This document shows positions 34,322 to 43,656 of a stretch of 64,000 nucleotides of DNA, one piece after another; position 1 is the first letter of the stretch; each line of letters begins with the position of its first letter. Source of the DNA: Cyanobacteria bacterium SZAS-4 (GTDB lineage Bacteria; Cyanobacteriota; Vampirovibrionia; Obscuribacterales; Obscuribacteraceae). Under the pieces are notes generated by a model. The model had not been told where the DNA came from. It ran no database searches and was given only the letters and a program-made list of their open reading frames with translations. The stretch covers positions 1 through 64,000 of the forward strand of contig JAFEAT010000006.1 of assembly GCA_018266255.1 (NCBI GenBank), written 5' to 3'. The position numbers and the translations under genes were made by a program.

Positions 34322-36417
34322 TTAGTCTTCTGCTCTGTCTTGTCAGGACCAGGTCGCCGATTATCTTCATCTGCATATTTGTCGAGGAAAAAACCGACAG
34401 AGGGTTCAATGCTTTGCTTCAGCTTATTCGCTTCTCTTAATTTTTCCGACTCTAAAAATTCGACCGGATATGGCAGCGCCTTCAAAAGTTTTTGTTCTCT
34501 CGATGAAAATCCGAGTGTTGAAATTTTCAGGTTCTGCAGCTTGGCAGTCTTCAACAATGCTATTGATTTCGCTGTAATACCGCATTCTTTTAGCATCAGC
34601 TCTTTAAACTTTTTGCCTTTCAAAAGTTGTTCTAAGCAGGCATCATCGAACTGCGGAGAATTCAATATCCACAAACCCGATAGATTCGACATTTTTATGA
34701 GGTACTGAACATCCCCTTTGTTCAAACCTCGAGCGTTCGTTTTGTGCTCCCATTCCAATGGTCCGGTGTATTTCAAATAGTACAGCTGAGTATTTTTAGT
34801 CAGCTCTTTCAGCGCAGGTGCTGGATCTCTGACGGGACCGAAATTAAAAGCCGCCAGGTTATGAAAAAACTTGCATTTCAAAAGCTCTTCAAGTGGCACG
34901 TGAGTATCAGTAACATCCAGAGTTGTTACGTATGTAGCATCGTAGATTGGCTTGAGAGAATTAATTGCACATCCAGAAAGTCCAAAATGTTCTACATGTT
35001 TGAGAGCTTGAAACATGTAGAGAGATTCGTTGGAGACTGTCACGTGCGAATTGAAATTGAGGCTTCCAAATTTCACATCCGAAAGGTTACTCAAGAAATC
35101 TGGCTCGGCAGCTGCTTCTTCGTTTAGGTTTAAATTCACAAGGTCGCCGCCTGGAATAAAAAATTCTCCTTGTGCAGCACGGCCTTGTTCAACACCAATT
35201 GAAATAGATCCGGCTCTGGAGGGGAAATTGATAAATTCCTTAGCTTTGTAGCCGCTGCCTAACACCTTGCGTGTTGGATGTTCCATCGCCGTTGATATGG
35301 GCGCAAAGGCACTGGTTGGACCAAGTGGATCCTTTGCTTCTGTTTTTTGCTCTGCCTCTATCAGTGGTGGCACAAAAAATTGCTTGTCGATCAGGTAAGT
35401 AGCGATAAAACAAATCGTTGAAGTGACTGACACCAGTGTGAGTTCTTTTAAGTATGTCGCCTTGGGCTTTTGAGGAGGACGGGTGCCAGGAACGACTGCA
35501 TCTGGGTCGTTCAGTGACATCAGATCTTGAATGACCGAGCCGAACTCCTGGTATCGGTCTTCAGGTTCCACAGCTAACATTTTTCTGATCACTGCTTCAA
35601 GACCAGGTGGAAAATCAAGCCCGATCGTCGCGTCTTTCAAAGACGCTGGCGCTTGCGTCAGGCGCTTCACCATAGTGCTCATCGCAGTATCACCTACAAA
35701 TGGTGGCAACCCTGTTAGACACTCATACAGAACGCATCCAAGCGAATAAATGTCTGCTCGCTGGTCAACTGCCGTACCGCGGCATTGCTCGGGACTCATG
35801 TAGATTGGGCTACCGAAGATTTCGCCAGTTCGGGTCAATTCCTGAATTTGTCCGTCCTCGGACTGCATCAACTTTGCGATGCCAAAGTCAACGACTTTTA
35901 CAGTCCCTTCCGCAGGCAATACATCTGGATGCAGGGCGATAATGTTGCCTGGTTTGATATCTCGATGAACAATTCCTTGAGAGTGCGCGTACATAAGACC
36001 GAAACCGACTTGAATCGCTAGTGAGATAACGTAGTCTACTGGCAAAGTTCGCGTCACTTTCAAGTGTTTATCGAGTGATTCGCCATTGACGTATTCCATG
36101 ACAAGATATGGCTGGCTGTCACCAAAGACACCAAAATCATGCACTTCAACAAGATTGGGATGGCGCAAAGAAGCAGCCGTTTTTGCTTCTTGCTGAAATC
36201 GCCTAACGGCTACGCCTGATTGTTTGTGCGCATCCAGAACTTTGAGGGCAAAAGTTTTGCCTAGCCCTAACTGCTGCACCTGGTAAACGCTACCCATTCC
36301 GCCAGTGCCGAGGACAGAAATGACCTTATATTTAGAGTCAATGATCGTGCCAGGCACAAGCGTATGTACAGCTTCGCCACGGGGCAACGATTGAATTTTT
36401 TGGTCGTTTTCTGCCAT
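34318..36417 (-). CDS. Ser/Thr protein kinase with C-terminal leucine-rich-repeat ectodomain (first of the pair)
   Basis: A 699-aa paralogue of the following kinase, alike along its whole length. Kinase domain 30-300: LGTGGMGSVY, Lys59 in FALKVL, HRDIKPGN from His151, DFG 177-179 and SPIYMSPEQCRGTAVDQRADIYSLG. A membrane span (325-343) precedes the extracytoplasmic region, which starts variable (350-430) and continues with leucine-rich repeats (VEHFGLSGCAINSL, LAAFNFGPVRDPAP, LSGLWILNSPQFDD, FKELMLKECG). The variable region would suit ligand recognition that differs between the two kinases. It is followed by a 4-base ATGA overlap with its paralogue. Upstream, a terminator separates it from the Cys-motif protein gene, so transcription should begin near 36420. 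Confidence 0.94.
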   Translation of the reverse strand: MAENDQKIQSLPRGEAVHTLVPGTIIDSKYKVISVLGTGGMGSVYQVQQLGLGKTFALKVLDAHKQSGVAVRRFQQEAKTAASLRHPNLVEVHDFGVFGDSQPYLVMEYVNGESLDKHLKVTRTLPVDYVISLAIQVGFGLMYAHSQGIVHRDIKPGNIIALHPDVLPAEGTVKVVDFGIAKLMQSEDGQIQELTRTGEIFGSPIYMSPEQCRGTAVDQRADIYSLGCVLYECLTGLPPFVGDTAMSTMVKRLTQAPASLKDATIGLDFPPGLEAVIRKMLAVEPEDRYQEFGSVIQDLMSLNDPDAVVPGTRPPQKPKATYLKELTLVSVTSTICFIATYLIDKQFFVPPLIEAEQKTEAKDPLGPTSAFAPISTAMEHPTRKVLGSGYKAKEFINFPSRAGSISIGVEQGRAAQGEFFIPGGDLVNLNLNEEAAAEPDFLSNLSDVKFGSLNFNSHVTVSNESLYMFQALKHVEHFGLSGCAINSLKPIYDATYVTTLDVTDTHVPLEELLKCKFFHNLAAFNFGPVRDPAPALKELTKNTQLYYLKYTGPLEWEHKTNARGLNKGDVQYLIKMSNLSGLWILNSPQFDDACLEQLLKGKKFKELMLKECGITAKSIALLKTAKLQNLKISTLGFSSREQKLLKALPYPVEFLESEKLREANKLKQSIEPSVGFFLDKYADEDNRRPGPDKTEQKTK

Positions 36418-36471
36418 GCCTGGTAACTAAGGTCGCTTGCTAGTTATTCCACGCACCAAGCTAAGACACAC

Positions 36472-36494
36472 AAAAAAGAGCGCATCAGCGCTCT
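36472..36494 (-). terminator. Rho-independent terminator (leftward)
   Basis: On the minus strand AGAGCGC-TGAT-GCGCTCT is followed by TTTTT. It sits between the stop of the Cys-motif protein gene (36624) and the kinase pair, ending the former transcript. Confidence 0.8.
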
Positions 36495-36623
36495 CTTTCT
36501 CGACTCACTTTAAAATTTGAGAGCATTCGAATCCGTGTTGCAGGTTACATCTGGTTGAGAGATTAAATCGCTTATGCTCTGTGTCTACGATGACGGAGCA
36601 GCAAAAATTTGGTTCCATTTTGT

Positions 36624-37523
36624 TCATCGCTTTTTGCAAAATTCATCCAGGATTGCTTCAGCTTGTTCTGGTTGATTTTGCTTTTTCAAAAATTTCGCAT
36701 ACGCCGTGGCAACCTGACTTTGAAAAACTGGATCATGTGCATCACGATCTCGAATAAATTGATAAATCGCAAACTGATAGCGACTAGAAGCACGACTCGT
36801 AAATCCAGTCAGTTCTGCGTTCCGAGCATCATTGTAAGCTTCCCAGGCTGACCTATCTGCGGCTTTGACCGGCGCAAGTGAAGCTGTAAGCGGTTTTCCA
36901 AAAGATGACTCAAACTTCTTCTGAAGTTTCTTCGTTTCTGGCGTTTCTTCAGGTGGTGCGTATCCCCTGGGCATGACAGCTTCTTCTTTGTGCCATACAT
37001 TGACCGATCCACCCCAACGCGCCCGCACCTGGTTATCTGCTTCGTGTGGAGACTTTTGAACATCCTTACGCCATGGATTCGATACGAATGACAAACCCTG
37101 GCTCGCTCTTCTACGATATTCGGGCGTCAAGCTTCGGTCGTTCGATGCCGGGCTAGTTTCGCCTGTTGGTCTGTTTTCTTGCCCTTCGGCTAGTGCTGAA
37201 TTCGTTTGAAAGCACGCCGCGATCGAGACTGCAACAGCTTTGATCTTCCGACTGAAAGCATCGCGAAGGCGGCGACCCACGGGGCAATCTTTCGTGATCA
37301 AGGTGCCGTCTTTTCTGCGAAACAAACGAATGCACATCGGCCCGTTGGCGCTCTTCATAAGAGTTTCGCCTTCCTTTCGCGTCATTCCCGACAAGTTGTA
37401 CACGTTTAAACTACAAAGCGAACAATATCTGACTTTGTCATCCCCCTCCATTCCTTCCCAACTGGTCGGGCATGGAGCCGCTATAGCGACGTCATCTAGA
37501 TTCGGTTTTCGTCGAAAAAACAT
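36624..37523 (-). CDS. Cys-motif membrane protein with helical C-terminus, unknown family
   Basis: A 299-aa protein. Residues 18-64 carry a pattern seen in various uncharacterised bacterial proteins: C18-P-T-x-W, M-x-G, R-Y-C34-x-x-C37, VYNLS and a later Cys64, with Cys80 beyond. The spacing suggests a small metal- or disulfide-stabilised module. It is followed by a hydrophobic segment (94-112, IKAVAVSIAACFQTNSALA) that may be a membrane span. Residues 115-200 are disordered, and the C-terminus is helical with a tetratricopeptide-like end (FQSQVATAYAKFLKKQNQPEQAEAIL). TTG 37586 opens the frame. ATG 37523 fits the usual distance to the Cys motif and is chosen, although no Shine-Dalgarno is evident. 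Confidence 0.75.
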   Translation of the reverse strand: MFFRRKPNLDDVAIAAPCPTSWEGMEGDDKVRYCSLCSLNVYNLSGMTRKEGETLMKSANGPMCIRLFRRKDGTLITKDCPVGRRLRDAFSRKIKAVAVSIAACFQTNSALAEGQENRPTGETSPASNDRSLTPEYRRRASQGLSFVSNPWRKDVQKSPHEADNQVRARWGGSVNVWHKEEAVMPRGYAPPEETPETKKLQKKFESSFGKPLTASLAPVKAADRSAWEAYNDARNAELTGFTSRASSRYQFAIYQFIRDRDAHDPVFQSQVATAYAKFLKKQNQPEQAEAILDEFCKKR

Positions 37524-37832
37524 GGTTTGACTGCCATCAAAGGAGTGTTGAAACTCCACTATAGGGCTGGTCTTCAAGCATGCCAAGCATTTTTTGCGGT
37601 GACATTGGGAGTTACACGACTGAGATTTTCAAGCGGACCCAATACTCCGAAAAGCCCAAATATTTAACATCAGAACCCCCTACAAACTGATCTAGCAATT
37701 AGAATAGAAAGGGCGCTCGCTTCTGATTTGGCAGAGCGTCGAAGGATACCCAAGGCGAAACGCAAGAGAACTTGCGTGGCGACTGGGCTTTACTATTTAA
37801 GTGTCGATATAGATCCCACGGAGCGGTTCCAA

Positions 37833-39260
37833 GTGACCTTCTCTGACAACAAAAAGGAATCATTAGGCGATCGCATGAGGCGCAGGTCGTTCACCGCACC
37901 TGGCATGCCCTCACCAGTGACCACGCCTGAACCTAGTGTAGACAACATCGAAGCACTAATGGCTCTGGCCGGTGATCTAAGCGAGAAACCGATCCAGTGG
38001 CTGCTTATGGCTGCTCAGCACTACGAAGTCACCGGGCGCTTGCAGGTCGGGCTTGCCGCATGCCCAGTCAATATACAGTTTGGTTTGGGTCGCCCGTTGC
38101 ACGCACAGTCGCCCTTCTGCGTTGGACCAGAAGCGATTCTGGATTTGTTTATCTGGAAAGACGGCAAAGTTAAGTTCGAAACCGGAAAACATCCAGATCA
38201 CGTGACAGTGCATGAGTCTGTCGAAGACTTGATCGCACGCGGAGAAGCATACGCCGAAAGTTTAGCTTTCATCGAGAGCCACGGCATAAACGAATTGTCC
38301 TTTCTTGTAAGACCGCCAGCACGTCCCGCACCGGGAGAAATTGAAGCCCGACTGAAGAAGGGTCAGCTTATCGATGTCAACTTGCAGATGGAATTCTATT
38401 CCAACATCTACGGCACAAGAAACATAAAAGACACAGCAGAAAAGCTCTCACTAGTGCCAAGTCAGTGGACTTCGATCACAGCAAATTTGCTGCAGCTGGG
38501 CATTTTGCTCACTCCTGATGGCAAAAGCGTTCAAACAATTTTTGATGCGCCGACAATCGAGCGAAAGCCGACCGCGGAATTCGAAGCCTTGCGCCTGCAA
38601 CCTGGGTCAGCACCTGCTCCGCGACAGCCAGAACCTTTGACCAACCTCTGGCAGACCAAGGCTACGGTTCACCAATCTCGACCGGTTCAGGCTGAAGTCA
38701 CGATGACCCCAGCCAGCATGGCTAAGGTTGGAATCTCGAATCACATCGTCACTCTCGAAGCTGCCGATCACAACAAGGTTTTAGCGATGTTGAGCTCGCC
38801 GGAAGACGGCATATACACATTTGAGGCGGTTCAATTTTTCCTCGCCAAAGAGTTTACCAGAGCCTGTCGTTTCAAAACGATGCTGACTCTGGTGCTATTT
38901 TCAATTCGCTCTGACGACAGTAAGGTAGCACAGGCGGTATCAACTCTCGTAACGGCCACTGTCAGCAGAATCAAGCGCGATGTTGATGTTTTCGGTCATT
39001 TCGGATCGCGCGCCTATGCACTGTTGCTGCCGAATGTCGAAAGCAATCAAGCATGCCTTTTAGTCGATAGAATCAACAGCGAATTGGCGGAAATCAGTTC
39101 AGATTTGAAGAATCATAGCGTCACATTGCACTTTGGTCTTGCCTCAGTCCCGGGTGATACTAGTGAAATCAACGGTCTTGTTAAAGCGGCTCAGGTTGCG
39201 ATGTTCCATGCTACAAGCAATCAATTATTGCGAACACAAGCACAGCATCTTCGCCAGTAA
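37833..39260 (+). CDS. DUF4388 protein with degenerate GGDEF domain
   Basis: A 475-aa cytoplasmic protein. Residues 45-150 resemble DUF4388 (PATAN-like), which begins with a small helix and then reads HYEVTGRLQVGLAACPVNIQFGLGRPLHAQS. The middle is a helical linker. Residues 325-465 follow a GGDEF fold (VQFFLAKEFTRACRFKTMLTLVLFSI, FGSRAYALLLPNV, VTLHFGLASVPGDTSEINGLVKAA), but the GG[D/E]EF signature is replaced by GSRAY and the Mg-binding Asp is missing. It should not make cyclic di-GMP and may act by protein or ligand binding. The frame is open to TTG 37728. GTG 37833 has GGAG 9 bases upstream and is chosen. Confidence 0.85.
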   Translation: MTFSDNKKESLGDRMRRRSFTAPGMPSPVTTPEPSVDNIEALMALAGDLSEKPIQWLLMAAQHYEVTGRLQVGLAACPVNIQFGLGRPLHAQSPFCVGPEAILDLFIWKDGKVKFETGKHPDHVTVHESVEDLIARGEAYAESLAFIESHGINELSFLVRPPARPAPGEIEARLKKGQLIDVNLQMEFYSNIYGTRNIKDTAEKLSLVPSQWTSITANLLQLGILLTPDGKSVQTIFDAPTIERKPTAEFEALRLQPGSAPAPRQPEPLTNLWQTKATVHQSRPVQAEVTMTPASMAKVGISNHIVTLEAADHNKVLAMLSSPEDGIYTFEAVQFFLAKEFTRACRFKTMLTLVLFSIRSDDSKVAQAVSTLVTATVSRIKRDVDVFGHFGSRAYALLLPNVESNQACLLVDRINSELAEISSDLKNHSVTLHFGLASVPGDTSEINGLVKAAQVAMFHATSNQLLRTQAQHLRQ

Positions 39261-39272
39261 GTTTCCTTGATA

Positions 39273-39455
39273 TCACCCAGTGGACTTTGCAAGTTCCTCT
39301 TCAACCTGTTGCGAGCAGTCTCGGGGCTTGTCGATGTAAACATCGCACTGCTCGATGTTGCTATCATCTACGGAAAAGTTGGCCGCTGTGTGGGCGAGTT
39401 GTGGCCGTCTTGTGATTGCCTGTTGATTAGCCGTGGTGCCGCAATTTTCGGACAT
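39273..39455 (-). CDS. Small hypothetical ORF at the end of the pseudokinase operon
   Basis: A 60-aa ORF starting directly after the pseudokinase stop (TAA then ATG). AGG stands ten bases before the ATG. It is acidic, Cys-containing and polar (DDSNIEQCDVYIDKPRDC), with no hydrophobic segment and no recognisable family. It ends 12 bases before the convergent DUF4388 gene. Position and composition favour a real gene over a chance frame, but codon evidence is thin. The plus-strand frame over the same bases looks less protein-like. Confidence 0.4.
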   Translation of the reverse strand: MSENCGTTANQQAITRRPQLAHTAANFSVDDSNIEQCDVYIDKPRDCSQQVEEELAKSTG

Positions 39456-41783
39456 TTAGTGCCTGATTCGATTCAGCAATACTGTCGTATCCGGCAAACT
39501 GTCTTCGAAGACCTTCGCTTGCTCGACGTGAATATCTGGGCAATCTCTCAAGTCTAGAAGGCGCAACGATTTAAGTTTGCGCAGATTCTCGAAAGCAAAC
39601 TGTGAAAGCGAATTGTTGTTCAAGTTCAAAGAGACCAGATGCTTGAGGCGACGCAGTTTCGACACACCTTTGTCGGTTATCTGACAGGACGAAAGGTCCA
39701 GCTCTCTTAAGTTCGGATTCAAATATTCGAGGTCACCATCCCTGAGACCGGAAGTCGATGCTTCCATAATCATCAAGTCGGGCATTTCTTGCAATTCTTT
39801 CAGAGCACCACTGCCGATCTGGCAGTTATTCAACCCGATAAATCGCAGGGGCAGTTTGGCAAAGCCCGCAAAATCGTGGTCTTTAATGGTCGAACGAGAT
39901 AAATCTAACTCTTCCAAATTTTTGAATTTGGTGATTTCTGAGAAATCGCCGCTGGAGCCTTGAACATTCAAATCTATACCGTTGAATTTCTTGATCAACT
40001 TAGCCAGTTTGAGATTCTCGAAAACACTTTTATTACTTGGTGTTGCGAAGTTAAATCTAATCGCTGTGCGAGGCATCAACTTGCAAAGTTCAACTTGATC
40101 GTCAGCAGTTAGTTTGGGGTTACTCTGCAAATCTATGTAATAGAGCTTGGACAAAGAACTCAGGGTCTTGAAAGATTGGCGTGTAATTTGATTATTCGAT
40201 AGTTCCAGCCTGCGAATTTTTTTGATCCGCGCAAATTGATCGACACAAGAATCGTCTAGATTGCAATTTTTCAAACGCAATTCAATCAATTCCGGGTTGA
40301 GTTTCGCTAAATCTGTCGCAGTCAGAGGAAGATGATCGGCACGCAAAACGCGCAAAGAATACATTTTTTGGATCGTCTCAAACCCACGTGCGGTAATATT
40401 TCTACAATTACTGATATCCAAATATCGTAAAGGCAACCATCGAAGCGCTTCCAAATCACTATCGGAAATCGCCGTGTTCGTAACGGAAAGATATTCCAAC
40501 TTATTTAGTCGCGCAATACTCCTGAAATTGCCAACCGTGCTATCTGCTCGCAAACCGTAGCCGGTCGAGAATTTGAGCACGGAATCTAGCTTTGTGTCGC
40601 CCGCTAGTTCGTCTTTCGCTAATTTTGGTGGATTAAGAACAAAGTTATCGATATCACTGGTGGTGGCAGCCGATTCGTCAATCGATTGTGTGATTGCACC
40701 AAGTTGCTGATGCATACTCGCCAGGCAAGTCAGCGTCATCACATAGATTCCGATAGCTGTTAAGGCGCTCAGTGCAAAGACTGCTTTCACTATGTGGTTA
40801 CGAAGCTGACTCGATCTGATTTCCGCCCGCGCAGCAACGGCGTCGGTTCGTTGCAAGTCACTCAAGTTAGTCTCGGACGGATGCCGCAAGATATTGTATC
40901 TATGCGGAATCTTCAGTGAATTAAAATCAGGAGCAACAGGCTTTCTGCGCTGCACCGAAACCAGGGCTTCGCTGAATTCTTGCGCATCCGGAAATCGCTC
41001 ACGTGCTTTACTGGAGAGCGCTTTTCGAAAGAACACTTCGACTGCCGAAGGCTGGGTAACGTCTGTGGCAGAGCTCAGGCTGGGCGGAGCATTATGGCGC
41101 TGAAGGGCCAACTCTGTTGCGGTTGCACTCGAGTGTGGCGGCAAACCGGTTATGCATTCATAGAGGATGAGAGCCAGTGCATATGTATCACTTGCTGCGC
41201 TTGCAGCCGCTCCTTCCAGTCTTTCGGGGCTCATGTATAACGGAATTCCAGCACTATCGGTATCGGGCTTACTAGCTAAGGACGCTACGTATCCCGTAGC
41301 CATATCGGATATAACGGCACCTTCCTGCTCGACAATGATACTTCTCGGACTCAAGCAGCCGTGAAAAATGCCTTTGCTGTGCATCTCGATAAGAATGGCG
41401 CTCAGTTGAATGCCAATCCTTAGACATTGATCCAGCTCGATGATTTTCCGACGATCCAAAATTTCTGAAAGCAGAGTGCCATCGTTTGATTTGCGTGACA
41501 CGAGATATGGTTCACCGCCACTGCCGTAACCTGAATCAACGATATCGAGGGTTTTGGTAATCCCCTTATGCTGCAAAGCAGCGACATAGTCATTTATCGA
41601 TTGATGAACAGATTTTGACCAGTAGAAACCCTCTTCGAATAATTGAACTTCGTAAAACTGGTCATCGGGGCCTACAGCCAGGTAGCAGGTGCGAATTCGA
41701 TCGTGGCGCAAGACCTTTTCTAATTGATAGACGCCACACTTGGTGCCGAGGCGTTCTAGATACATGATGTGCGTGTCAAACAT
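39456..41783 (-). CDS. Membrane pseudokinase with leucine-rich repeats
   Basis: A 775-aa protein built like the kinase pair at 32-36 kb but without catalytic residues. In the kinase-like domain (18-280) no glycine-rich loop is visible. The VAIK Lys is Gln47 (YEVQLF), and HRDxKxxN is HGCLSPRS at 141-148, so catalytic Asp, Lys and Asn are replaced by Cys, Ser and Ser. DFG reads DMA (160-162). The APE motif (SPERLEG) is kept. One membrane span lies near 333-355. Residues 420-770 hold leucine-rich repeats (LEYLSVTNTAISDSD, LRYLDISNC, LEELDLSRS, LRELDLSSC). ATG 41783 overlaps the histidine kinase stop by 8 bases. ATG 41765 is another option. Probably a receptor or scaffold. Confidence 0.9.
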   Translation of the reverse strand: MFDTHIMYLERLGTKCGVYQLEKVLRHDRIRTCYLAVGPDDQFYEVQLFEEGFYWSKSVHQSINDYVAALQHKGITKTLDIVDSGYGSGGEPYLVSRKSNDGTLLSEILDRRKIIELDQCLRIGIQLSAILIEMHSKGIFHGCLSPRSIIVEQEGAVISDMATGYVASLASKPDTDSAGIPLYMSPERLEGAAASAASDTYALALILYECITGLPPHSSATATELALQRHNAPPSLSSATDVTQPSAVEVFFRKALSSKARERFPDAQEFSEALVSVQRRKPVAPDFNSLKIPHRYNILRHPSETNLSDLQRTDAVAARAEIRSSQLRNHIVKAVFALSALTAIGIYVMTLTCLASMHQQLGAITQSIDESAATTSDIDNFVLNPPKLAKDELAGDTKLDSVLKFSTGYGLRADSTVGNFRSIARLNKLEYLSVTNTAISDSDLEALRWLPLRYLDISNCRNITARGFETIQKMYSLRVLRADHLPLTATDLAKLNPELIELRLKNCNLDDSCVDQFARIKKIRRLELSNNQITRQSFKTLSSLSKLYYIDLQSNPKLTADDQVELCKLMPRTAIRFNFATPSNKSVFENLKLAKLIKKFNGIDLNVQGSSGDFSEITKFKNLEELDLSRSTIKDHDFAGFAKLPLRFIGLNNCQIGSGALKELQEMPDLMIMEASTSGLRDGDLEYLNPNLRELDLSSCQITDKGVSKLRRLKHLVSLNLNNNSLSQFAFENLRKLKSLRLLDLRDCPDIHVEQAKVFEDSLPDTTVLLNRIRH

Positions 41784-43608
41784 CGTCGTCGGTCTCTGAA
41801 TCGTCGGAAGATGCGGTTGGCAATTCGAACCAAAAGACACTACCGCGACCATTGTTCGAATGTACACCAATCGTGCCACCATGCCGTTCGACTATTGCCT
41901 TGCAAATGGAAAGCCCTAGACCAGATCCACCCAATTTGGAATCATCACTGGCTGACACTTGCTGGAAGCGATCGAATATTTTCGTCTCAAGCCCGGCAGG
42001 GACGCCGCGTCCTTTGTCTGCAACCGAGAAGCGAACGGCGGTTCCAGAATCGGTGACGCTTACTTCCACCGGCGTATTTTCGGGTGAGAATTTGATCGCA
42101 TTAGACAACAGATTGACCAACACTTGGATCAGGCGCTCTGAGTCTCCATAGAAATATGGATTACTGTGTTCCCGTATTGTCAATTCCACACCTTGTTTCG
42201 AAGCCAGTCCCTGCATCAGATGAACCGCTGGAATAACCACTCCGTCGGCCCGCACACCGACAAAGTCGAGTTCAAGCTCGCCTGACTCGAGTTTTTCCAT
42301 GCTCAAAAGCCCATTGACGAGGTTGATCAGCCGCTCGATGCTCTGGGTGGCCATAGTGATACGTTCATTCGCTGCACCAGGCAAGGTTCCGTAAATGCCT
42401 CGTACAGCATTTTGCATAATGAGCTGAATTGAACTTAGCGGTGCGCGTAAATCGTGACTGACCATAGATACAAAATCACGCTTCAGTCTCTCGATCTGTT
42501 TGCGCTGACTAATGTCATGGATAACGCAGAATAGCGCTTTATCTTCCGGCGACCAGCGCGCAGACCAGGCGCATTCAATCAGGCTGCCGTCTTTTCTTTT
42601 CATTTGATTTTCTGCCTCAACCGGCTCCGTTTGATCGACGGCTCGAAGAAGCAAATCGAGTGTTGTCTCGCTGTGTTCATCTTTCATGATGTCGAGAAAA
42701 CGCCTGCCGATTATCATGTCGGGGTTGATTCCAAAAACAACTGACACAGCCGGATTCACGTCTAGACAAATTCCAGTCTTGTCCAAACTCAAAATTACAT
42801 CGACAGCGTTCGTGATCAAAGCTTGCTCACGACGGATGGATTGTGATAAGAATTCGGCCATTTCGTGAAACGAGCTGTCGAGTTGACCTAGCTCGTCATG
42901 CGCGTTTTCGAGCGGTGCTTGAAGAGGTACACCCGCACTCAAACGAACTGAATTCGCTCGAATTCGATCTACTTTTGCCGCGATTCCTCGTGTAAATGCC
43001 ACCATCAAAAATACGGCGAGCAATACATTGGCAAATACTCCGAGACCTAAAAAATACAACACAGCATCGTAAGATTGGCTTTCCGCCTTGACTTCCGCTT
43101 GCTGGTCATACTCAAACGACTCTAGCAATCCATTCACTTGCCGAGTCTTGGTCAGCAGAACATCCTTAAGCACCATGGCCAGGTAGTCGCGCTGAGGAGA
43201 ATGTGAGATCGCAGCGGTGCGAAACTTGTCAATTGCTTGCAAGCCAGATCCGATCGTCTCCGAAAGCTCCATCATTTCTTTGTAGCGGCGCGTGCCCTTG
43301 GTCAAAGTCTCCAGCGTATGCATCTGCTCAGGAATTCGGTCGAGATATTGCTTGTATGACCGCTTAAATTCTTCAGAGTCTGGTGCATCAGGCGACATGA
43401 CTTGCTGTGTCAGCCCCACTGATGCGTTATCGACAGAACCTGACAGCTTATTCAACTGTGAGATGATTTCGCGCACAGTGCGCTCATGTTGAACTTGCTC
43501 GTGCGAATGCCGCAGCAGGAGCGCGAGAGCGAGCACGAATGCCAACTGCACAAGCAAGGTGATGGAAACAAACGCGATTCCTTTTTCGAATAGACTAAGT
43601 TTTATCAA
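41776..43608 (-). CDS. PAS-containing membrane sensor histidine kinase
   Basis: A 610-aa sensor kinase. Membrane spans at about 10-33 and 184-208 enclose an extracytoplasmic helical sensor. A HAMP-like segment (IAAKVDRIRANSVRLSAGV) follows, then a PAS domain (about 268-375, ITNAVDVILSLDKTG) and the transmitter. The phospho-acceptor His is in FVSMVSHDLRAPLS, the N box is NLLSNAIKFS, the G1 box DKGRGVP and G2 GGSGLGLSICK. TTG 43608 has GAGG seven bases upstream. It stands between the response regulator gene and the pseudokinase gene, which it overlaps, so the three likely work together. The sensor, HAMP-like and transmitter parts resemble the kinase at 56.5 kb. Confidence 0.95.
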   Translation of the reverse strand: MIKLSLFEKGIAFVSITLLVQLAFVLALALLLRHSHEQVQHERTVREIISQLNKLSGSVDNASVGLTQQVMSPDAPDSEEFKRSYKQYLDRIPEQMHTLETLTKGTRRYKEMMELSETIGSGLQAIDKFRTAAISHSPQRDYLAMVLKDVLLTKTRQVNGLLESFEYDQQAEVKAESQSYDAVLYFLGLGVFANVLLAVFLMVAFTRGIAAKVDRIRANSVRLSAGVPLQAPLENAHDELGQLDSSFHEMAEFLSQSIRREQALITNAVDVILSLDKTGICLDVNPAVSVVFGINPDMIIGRRFLDIMKDEHSETTLDLLLRAVDQTEPVEAENQMKRKDGSLIECAWSARWSPEDKALFCVIHDISQRKQIERLKRDFVSMVSHDLRAPLSSIQLIMQNAVRGIYGTLPGAANERITMATQSIERLINLVNGLLSMEKLESGELELDFVGVRADGVVIPAVHLMQGLASKQGVELTIREHSNPYFYGDSERLIQVLVNLLSNAIKFSPENTPVEVSVTDSGTAVRFSVADKGRGVPAGLETKIFDRFQQVSASDDSKLGGSGLGLSICKAIVERHGGTIGVHSNNGRGSVFWFELPTASSDDSETDDDV

Positions 43609-43656
43609 TAGTCATCCTCATGGAACCATGTCATGCAGAGAGGATTGCCGGCAGTG

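Noticed and set aside
37867..37874. GCGATCGC, the HIP1 palindrome frequent in cyanobacteria
   Set aside because: I noticed a single copy, inside a gene. A real HIP1 genome would show many, so it says nothing about taxonomy.
39267..39557. 96-aa plus-strand frame at the convergent end of the pseudokinase gene
   Set aside because: It overlaps the end of the pseudokinase gene and has no ribosome-binding site; the minus-strand 60-aa frame fits the operon better.
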